This document shows positions 1 to 4,879 of a DNA stretch of 7,882 nt, piece by piece. The first letter of the stretch is position 1. Each line of letters opens with the position of its first letter. A program made the translations under genes and the position numbers. A model generated the notes under the pieces. It was not told the DNA's origin. It worked only from the letters and a program-made list of their open reading frames with translations, and searched no databases. The stretch is from NCBI GenBank assembly GCA_946530355.1, contig CAMNAB010000123.1, positions 1 to 7,882 of the forward strand, written 5' to 3'. The stretch is from Firm-04 sp003446315 (GTDB lineage Bacteria > Bacillota > Clostridia > Oscillospirales > Ruminococcaceae).

Positions 1-154
1 TGCCCTCGACCCGCAAGCCTTTGAAAAGGCTTGAGCGAAACTTTTATTTTGACTCTGCTTTGGTTCCCGTTCGTCTGAGAATATGACCCCCTCAGTGGTT
101 TTACGCAAGAACACCCGACTTCGGCGCTGTTTGCCCATCGGGGGCTCCCCGCCG
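1..154. other. Intergenic left edge, no supported complete gene
   Basis: No supported complete gene is visible here. Frame 2 on the plus strand reads ALDPQAFEKA and then TGA at 32-34, which could be the tail of a convergent gene entering from the left. It is only ten residues long and overlaps a palindrome, so I do not call it a CDS. Bases 139-151 form a small GC hairpin (CGGGG, GCT, CCCCG) just past the GTPase stop codon. It has no T-run on the minus-strand side, so it is not a convincing intrinsic terminator for the operon. Confidence 0.5.
14..50 (+). repeat. Hairpin followed by T-rich tract; possible terminator or dispersed repeat
   Basis: CAAGCCTT at 14-21 pairs with AAGGCTTG at 26-33 around a four-base loop. 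A T-rich stretch (CTTTTATTTT, 41-50) follows after a gap of seven bases. The gap is long for a classic intrinsic terminator. The hairpin with its flanks resembles short palindromic intergenic repeats that I recall from related Clostridia, but copy number cannot be judged from one window. Confidence 0.35.
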
Positions 155-1132
155 CTAAATGGAAACATATTCCGGGTCTGTGTTGACTGCCGTCAGATAT
201 GCGTCAATCTTCGCACGGTCAATGCCGTCCCCGATCACGATCAGCACCGCCTGCGCCTTCGGAACCGGCTCCAGCTCCGTTTTTTCATATGCCGCATTGA
301 TCTTGATCCAGCCGCCCTCTACCGGCAGCGCCCCCTTGATCCGGTATATTTTCCCGCATGCTTCATCCCGCAGAATCCGCTGCAAAACCGGCTCGATCTC
401 CGCTTCCGGCATGCAGATATGCATAAAATAATGCACCTCGCTGCTGATATTCTCCGCGCGAAACTGCTTGACATACTGCTCATGCCGGTAACCTGCCTGC
501 GCCAGCGCTGCAAAATCTGCATCCGTCAGCGCGTCCCATTCCGCCGTCATCATATCCCGCCGCGTGAACTGCCGCGGGCACTGTATTCCGGTCAATGCAC
601 GGTTCAGATGCGCCAGCACCCGGTCTGCCGCCGCTTCCTGCGTCATATCCCGCACATGCGACTGCTTGCTCAGAATCAGCTTTCCGCAGCATGCCGCTTC
701 CGATGCCAGTAAATATTCCATCTGCTCCGAAAGAATATCGTCCAGATCTGCGCTGACAATCGTCAGGATCGTGCCTGTCTCAAACCAGCGGTCGATCGGC
801 GATTCATACAGAATATCAAAGAATTCGTCCATATCAAATATGCCGGACGGCTCCATGATGACACGGTCAAAATGCTGCATACCCAGTGCAATAAGCTGCG
901 TCCGGAACCGTCTTCTGTGACAATTCGGGTCGCCGCAGCCGGAGATCATCTCAAGCTGACAATTCTCCCCTTTCAGATCCTGCAACATCATCATATCAAT
1001 ATTGACTGCTCCGAAATCGTTTTCCAGAATGACAATGCGCTCCCCGCGGTCGATCAGATATTTTGCGTATCTGCGCAGAAATGTGGTCTTTCCGGAACCC
1101 AGTATGCCGGTGATAAGGTCAATTTTGGTCAT
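155..1132 (-). CDS. Divergent G3E (CobW/COG0523) family GTPase
   Basis: This 325-residue protein belongs to the SIMIBI-class G3E P-loop GTPases, whose characterised members (CobW, UreG, HypB, zinc chaperones of COG0523) handle metals or cofactor insertion. A Walker A motif GILGSGKT lies at residues 9-16. ENDFGAVNID at 37-46 matches the family's switch region, and EPSG at 94-97 matches the usual ExSG Walker B-side motif. The C-terminal part, from about residue 230, resembles the CobW_C domain. Two hallmarks differ: the metal-binding CxCC is replaced by a C66/C71/H72 arrangement (CGDPNCH), and the NKxD guanine motif reads SKQS at 155-158. I recall similar clostridial proteins, so this is probably an established but uncharacterised subgroup. 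The start is supported by CAGGAG seven bases upstream. The gene begins 15 bases after rqcH, so it is probably its operon partner. The metal and client are unknown. Confidence 0.88.
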   Translation of the reverse strand: MTKIDLITGILGSGKTTFLRRYAKYLIDRGERIVILENDFGAVNIDMMMLQDLKGENCQLEMISGCGDPNCHRRRFRTQLIALGMQHFDRVIMEPSGIFDMDEFFDILYESPIDRWFETGTILTIVSADLDDILSEQMEYLLASEAACCGKLILSKQSHVRDMTQEAAADRVLAHLNRALTGIQCPRQFTRRDMMTAEWDALTDADFAALAQAGYRHEQYVKQFRAENISSEVHYFMHICMPEAEIEPVLQRILRDEACGKIYRIKGALPVEGGWIKINAAYEKTELEPVPKAQAVLIVIGDGIDRAKIDAYLTAVNTDPEYVSI

Positions 1133-1147
1133 AGGTCTGCTCCTGTT

Positions 1148-2908
1148 CTAAGCGTCCTGAACGCGAAGGGAATCGGCAAGTGCGGCATCCGGTGTGACAA
1201 ATGCGGTCTGATAATTCGTATAAATGACCATGCCCGGTCTTGCGCCTGCCGGTTTCCTGACAAATTTTGCCGGACAGTAATCCACCTTGACCTGTGCGGA
1301 ATCCCGTCCTTTGCTGTAATATGCCGCAAGCATGGCGGCGGTTTCCAATGCCTGATCGCTGGGCGTTCTGCCCTCTGTGACCAGAATCACATGCGCACCG
1401 TGCACCGACTGCGTATGCAGCCAGATATCCGTTTTCTCGGCAAAACGCAGCGTAAGCTGGTCATTCTGCTTATTGTTTCTGCCCACAAAGATATCAAAGC
1501 CGTCCGCCGTCTGAAAATGCAGCGGCTGCATCGGTTTCGGCGGCTTCGGCGCTTTCCGGTTCGCACGCAGATAGCCCTGTTCGGTCAGTTCCAGCCGGAG
1601 CTGTGCGAGATCCGATTCACATTCTGCCCGCGTCAGCGCATCAAAAACGCTGTCAATATATTCCAGCTCCTGCTCGCCCGCTGCGATCAGCTCCGAAAGT
1701 TTTTTGCGTGCATTGCATGCTTTGCGATACTTTTTATAGTATGCCTGTGCATTCTGCGCCGGTGTCAGACGCACATCCAGCGGGATCTCAACGGTCGGGC
1801 AGGCTTCGTCATAGAAGTCTTCCACCTTTGCGATGCGGTCGCCGCGCTGAATCCGGTATAAATTGGCGGAGATCAGATCGCCCCGTCTGCGGTCTTCTTC
1901 CATCGCATCGCACGCAAGCAGCTCCTGCTTCTGGTTGGCGGTTCGCTTGCTGATGCGCTCCGATGTGTTGACCAGAAACCGGAACAGATCATTTGCACGC
2001 TGATGCATCCGCATAAAGTGGTCGCGCTGGGCGAAAAATGCATCCAGCAATGCGCCGGCGGTCGGCATCTCCGCGGAGATCATCAGCGCACCATATTGCG
2101 CAATGTGCAGATAAGAGAAATCTTTGAGCTGTCCCTCTTTTGTACGCAGCATCGTATAATGCCGCGCATCCGGTGAGCGCAGCGCTTCCTGCGCCTGATG
2201 AATCGCAAACAAAAAGCGGCTGAGCTGTTCTGCATCCAGCGGCAGCGTGACTGCATCGCCGTGTCCGGTATAATATTCCCATTCCCGTGCAACGATCGGG
2301 GAAACGCCCTCAAACAGCCTGATGACCGCCTTGGAAAGCGACATCGCCGGTGCTGCGGCAAGCCGTTCCCGTATCATATCATCGGTGCAGTCAGGCATGC
2401 AGATGCGGTCTTCCCGCGGCGGCGCGGCGTATTCCATTGCAGGCAGCACCAGCCGGACGCGGGAGATCTCCTCATCCACTCTGCGCAGGCTGTCGATGAT
2501 CCTGCCGTGCTCATTGACTAAAATCACATTGGAAAAACGCCCCATGATCTCGCAAACCAGCGTTAATACGACCGAATCGCCCATTTCATTATTGGCGCGG
2601 ATCCGGAACCGCAGAATGCGCTCCAGACCGTCCTGCTCGATCGCTTCCAGCTTGCCGCCGCTGATGTGCTTGCGCAGCAGCATACAGAACATCGGCGGTT
2701 TGGGCGGATTTTCAGGCGATGTGCCCGTAATATGCACGCGGGCTGCATCCGCAGAGGCGGAGAACAGCACCTTGACTGCGCCCCCCTTTCCGCGGAAGGA
2801 AAGCACCAGTTCATCGCGTGCCGGCTGATAGATTTTGTCGATTCTTGTGCCGATGAGCTGCATCAGCTCCTGCCGGATACAGCTCAGAAATGCACCGTCC
2901 AGTGCCAT
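1148..2908 (-). CDS. rqcH: RqcH, ribosome quality control NFACT protein (Rqc2 homologue)
   Basis: This is a 586-residue NFACT-family protein of normal length, formerly annotated as a fibronectin-binding protein (FbpA/PavA/YloA). In B. subtilis, RqcH binds 50S subunits carrying stalled peptidyl-tRNA, recruits tRNA-Ala and adds a C-terminal poly-alanine degron. Visible parts are the NFACT-N domain, including PPMFCMLLRKHI at about 71-82 and EIMGRFSN at 120-127; an HhH-like GVSPIVARE at 201-209; charged helical (coiled-coil) stretches around 303-375 and 386-420; and the NFACT-R domain at about 463-570 with DIWLHT at 494-499. The functionally important Asp-Arg pair of B. subtilis RqcH (D97/R98) appears here as E96-R97. 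I chose the start at MALDG because AAAGGAG lies seven bases before it and family members begin this way; an in-frame ATG 13 codons upstream has no such support. It is probably in an operon with its neighbours. Confidence 0.95.
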   Translation of the reverse strand: MALDGAFLSCIRQELMQLIGTRIDKIYQPARDELVLSFRGKGGAVKVLFSASADAARVHITGTSPENPPKPPMFCMLLRKHISGGKLEAIEQDGLERILRFRIRANNEMGDSVVLTLVCEIMGRFSNVILVNEHGRIIDSLRRVDEEISRVRLVLPAMEYAAPPREDRICMPDCTDDMIRERLAAAPAMSLSKAVIRLFEGVSPIVAREWEYYTGHGDAVTLPLDAEQLSRFLFAIHQAQEALRSPDARHYTMLRTKEGQLKDFSYLHIAQYGALMISAEMPTAGALLDAFFAQRDHFMRMHQRANDLFRFLVNTSERISKRTANQKQELLACDAMEEDRRRGDLISANLYRIQRGDRIAKVEDFYDEACPTVEIPLDVRLTPAQNAQAYYKKYRKACNARKKLSELIAAGEQELEYIDSVFDALTRAECESDLAQLRLELTEQGYLRANRKAPKPPKPMQPLHFQTADGFDIFVGRNNKQNDQLTLRFAEKTDIWLHTQSVHGAHVILVTEGRTPSDQALETAAMLAAYYSKGRDSAQVKVDYCPAKFVRKPAGARPGMVIYTNYQTAFVTPDAALADSLRVQDA

Positions 2909-2915
2909 ATTTCGG

Positions 2916-2922
2916 CTCCTTT
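2916..2922 (-). promoter_or_regulatory. Shine-Dalgarno that fixes the rqcH start
   Basis: AAAGGAG on the minus strand lies seven bases before the ATG at 2908-2906. It decides between this start and the longer reading from 2947, which would add MHTRSKSLERSRN and has no comparable site. Confidence 0.85.
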
Positions 2923-2965
2923 CAAGAGATTTGCTGCGGGTGTGCATGCCCGTCTGCTGCGATGT

Positions 2966-3691
2966 TTACGGGGCTGCATACCCGTTTTCTGTCAGTGACT
3001 TCCGTGCGACCCAGAACGCACCTTCCGGCTGGATCGCTAAAATATCGACTGCACCGCCGACATTCTTCGGATGATTCTGAAATGCGATCGTTTTCATAGT
3101 CACTTCGATCGCATATTTCGCAAAATCGACCGCATCCGGCAGCGTAAAATAATCAAAATTGATCTGCGGATTCGGCAGCGGCTTATATTGCCCGTTCGAT
3201 TTCAGATAAACCGGCAAAAGCAGCCGTTTCAGGATATCGGACTCCCCTGACCATGTCGCGCCCGGTTTGTGCGTGTCGATGCGGTCAATGCGGCGGTCTT
3301 TCGTATAAACACGGCAAACTTCCGGCATCCGGCTGCCCGCTGCATAACCTGCCACAATAAAATTGGTATCGAGCTTCGGATCCAGCGCCGGAAAATAATC
3401 CGTCAGCGCTCTGCTGATATCGGAGACTGTGCTCTCCGGCGTTGCCCGTTCCGCAACAAACTGCCGGATATAGCCCGAAAGCGGTGCATGCCGGATACAG
3501 GAATCCCCGCATGCCGAAAGCCCCACATGCGCATTGCACAGATAGGTCTTGTTCGTGTGGTCTGTGACATGTGCGCCGGAAAGGATCTCCGTCACGCCGT
3601 CTTCCCGGACGGTTCTGGTCGTATACGAGGAACGGCTGTCACTCGCCATGATGATGCCCTCTGTGGTATAAACCGTGATTATGAGCGACAT
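2966..3691 (-). CDS. Proteasome-beta-like Ntn-hydrolase fold protein
   Basis: This 241-residue protein has no secretion signal and is probably cytoplasmic. The N-terminus, ITVYTTEGIIMASDSR at 5-20, matches the first strands of proteasome beta/HslV/Anbu subunits (pattern: T, strand, GhhhAxDSR). Further matches are NKTYLCNAHVGLSACGD at 47-63, FIVAGYAAG at 111-119, and VGGAVDILAI at 211-220, which resembles the late SGG-xVD strand. Counting back from Asp18, Ser2 sits where mature proteasome Thr1 does. Methionine aminopeptidase should expose it, so Ser2/Asp18/Lys48 may be the equivalent of Thr1/Asp17/Lys33, with an insertion of about 14 residues before the Lys. The auxiliary Asp166/Ser169 positions are not evident. 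A GGGAG ribosome site lies eight bases before the start. The gene lies between the OYE-like gene and rqcH. Fold assignment is moderately secure; protease or amidase activity is inference. Confidence 0.78.
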   Translation of the reverse strand: MSLIITVYTTEGIIMASDSRSSYTTRTVREDGVTEILSGAHVTDHTNKTYLCNAHVGLSACGDSCIRHAPLSGYIRQFVAERATPESTVSDISRALTDYFPALDPKLDTNFIVAGYAAGSRMPEVCRVYTKDRRIDRIDTHKPGATWSGESDILKRLLLPVYLKSNGQYKPLPNPQINFDYFTLPDAVDFAKYAIEVTMKTIAFQNHPKNVGGAVDILAIQPEGAFWVARKSLTENGYAAP

Positions 3692-3718
3692 GTATGTTCT
3701 CCCTCTCTGTCCGGTTTC

Positions 3719-4798
3719 TTATGCCTGCGGCAGAAAGCCTGCAAACGATGCAAATTCGCCTTCGATCATGCCGGATGCAAGCGCATCAAACGGGATCACA
3801 TCTGTCATCTGCTGCGGCATCACGAGATAAAGATTTTCCTGCATATCGCTGTCCAGCATCGCAATGCAGGTGCAAAGCCGGCTGACTGCAATCAGCTCCG
3901 GTTCCGGTTCTGCTGCCAGCATCCACGAAATATGCGGAATACCGATCGAGCAGACCACGATCTGCACATCATAGAGCGTGCGCAGGATCTTCAGAAGCAA
4001 TGCCGGTTCATAGAGATCCGGTGCAGATTCGTCCTCAAACGCCATGCCCCAGCCGTTTGGCTGCGCAATGCCGTCGCTCAGGCTCAGCCGGATCGAGAAC
4101 AGCAGATCGTGCGTCATCATTTTCATGGCGGTATAGCAATCGCGGACAAAGCGGGTTCTGTCATCAAAATCGCCGCCGAATTTGCCTTCCCGATGGAATG
4201 CGGCAAGGCTCTCGCCAAAGAGATTCCGGTCTGCGGCATTGAGTGCGGCTCCGTCAAAGCCGGCTGTTTCGGCTGCCTGTGCAGCGTTGCCGCAGCGGAT
4301 GACAAGTTCTGTCAAATCCATATCGGTCAGCAGCGGCGCATCGGTCGGGAGCGTTTCATTATGCTCCATTGCACAGGGCACAAGCGCGTGATGCCCTGCG
4401 TGGTCAAGCAATGCAAACACAAGCGGCTGCGTGCCGAATGCTTCCGCAGATGCCGTTTTCACCGCCTGCACCAGATCTGCAAAGGCAGCGGCTGTTTCGG
4501 CTGTCAGGGCAAGATGCCCCTCTGCGGTGCGTGCTTCTGCGGATATGGCTGCCGGTTCGAGCATCACAATGCCATATTGCTGCTGCCGCACTGCATCCTG
4601 ATATCTTGCGACGGTCTGCGCAGTCGGGGCACCGCTGCTGTCGGCATCGGCTGCGGACTGCATCAGCAGAACGGCTCTTGTGGGCACCTGTTTTCCGTGC
4701 ACAGTCTCACTTGTCCCGATCACATCCGTTTCTTCGATCAGCGGGAGAAAAAGCCCGATATCCTGTGCTTCTTCGCGTAATTCCTGAATGCTTTTCAT
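3719..4798 (-). CDS. Old Yellow Enzyme-like flavin oxidoreductase homologue, active site degenerate
   Basis: This 359-residue protein follows the order of OYE-family TIM-barrel segments. LFLPL at 16-20 and the following strand fit the usual N-terminus. GAPTAQTVARYQDAV at 56-70 fits the dG-xPT...Y helix. GIVMLEPAAIS at 76-86 fits the glycine-rich strand before it, and LLDHAGHHA at 130-138 corresponds to QLxHxGR. AGFDGAALNAADRNL at 179-193 corresponds to AGFDGVEIHxAHGYL, and FGGDFDDRTRF plus SIRLS (207-217, 235-239) correspond to YGGSxENRxRF and VRLS. The paired active-site histidines of the EIHxAH motif are Asn187 and Asp190 here, and the C-terminal phosphate-binding strand is hard to recognise. 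It may be a non-catalytic flavin binder or have changed chemistry; FMN binding is unproven. The start is the first Met, although its GAGAGG site abuts the ATG. It is the first gene of the probable four-gene operon. Confidence 0.72.
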   Translation of the reverse strand: MKSIQELREEAQDIGLFLPLIEETDVIGTSETVHGKQVPTRAVLLMQSAADADSSGAPTAQTVARYQDAVRQQQYGIVMLEPAAISAEARTAEGHLALTAETAAAFADLVQAVKTASAEAFGTQPLVFALLDHAGHHALVPCAMEHNETLPTDAPLLTDMDLTELVIRCGNAAQAAETAGFDGAALNAADRNLFGESLAAFHREGKFGGDFDDRTRFVRDCYTAMKMMTHDLLFSIRLSLSDGIAQPNGWGMAFEDESAPDLYEPALLLKILRTLYDVQIVVCSIGIPHISWMLAAEPEPELIAVSRLCTCIAMLDSDMQENLYLVMPQQMTDVIPFDALASGMIEGEFASFAGFLPQA

Positions 4799-4824
4799 CC
4801 TCTCTTATACCATCCTTTCTGAAA

Positions 4825-4865
4825 TTGAAAAGCCTGCTGCCGGAACAAAACTCCCGCAGCAGGCT
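4825..4865 (-). terminator. Intrinsic terminator of the cellulase gene
   Basis: AGCCTGCTGC at 4831-4840 pairs perfectly with GCAGCAGGCT at 4856-4865. Two further G-C pairs are possible beyond one mismatch. On the minus strand the stem is followed by TTTCAATTTC, so the transcript ends GGCTTTTCAATTTC. It lies 15 bases past the cellulase stop codon and before the next gene, so it should separate most cellulase transcription from the four-gene operon. The U-tract is interrupted, so some read-through is plausible. Confidence 0.8.
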
Positions 4866-4879
4866 CTCCTTGTTACCGG

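Noticed and set aside
139..151. Intrinsic terminator for the four-gene operon
   Set aside because: The GC hairpin is short and is not followed by a T-run in the minus direction.
872..1861. 329-codon plus-strand ORF opposite the GTPase/rqcH junction
   Set aside because: It crosses the boundary between two well-identified minus-strand genes and has no domain signature.
2909..2947. N-terminal extension of RqcH by 13 residues from an upstream ATG
   Set aside because: The strong AAAGGAG lies inside this extension at the right distance for MALDG, and family proteins start at that motif.
3269..4780. 503-codon plus-strand ORF opposite the Ntn and OYE-like genes
   Set aside because: It spans two genes and their intergenic gap antisense, has Cys/His/Arg-rich composition without a family, and arises from the same codon bias.
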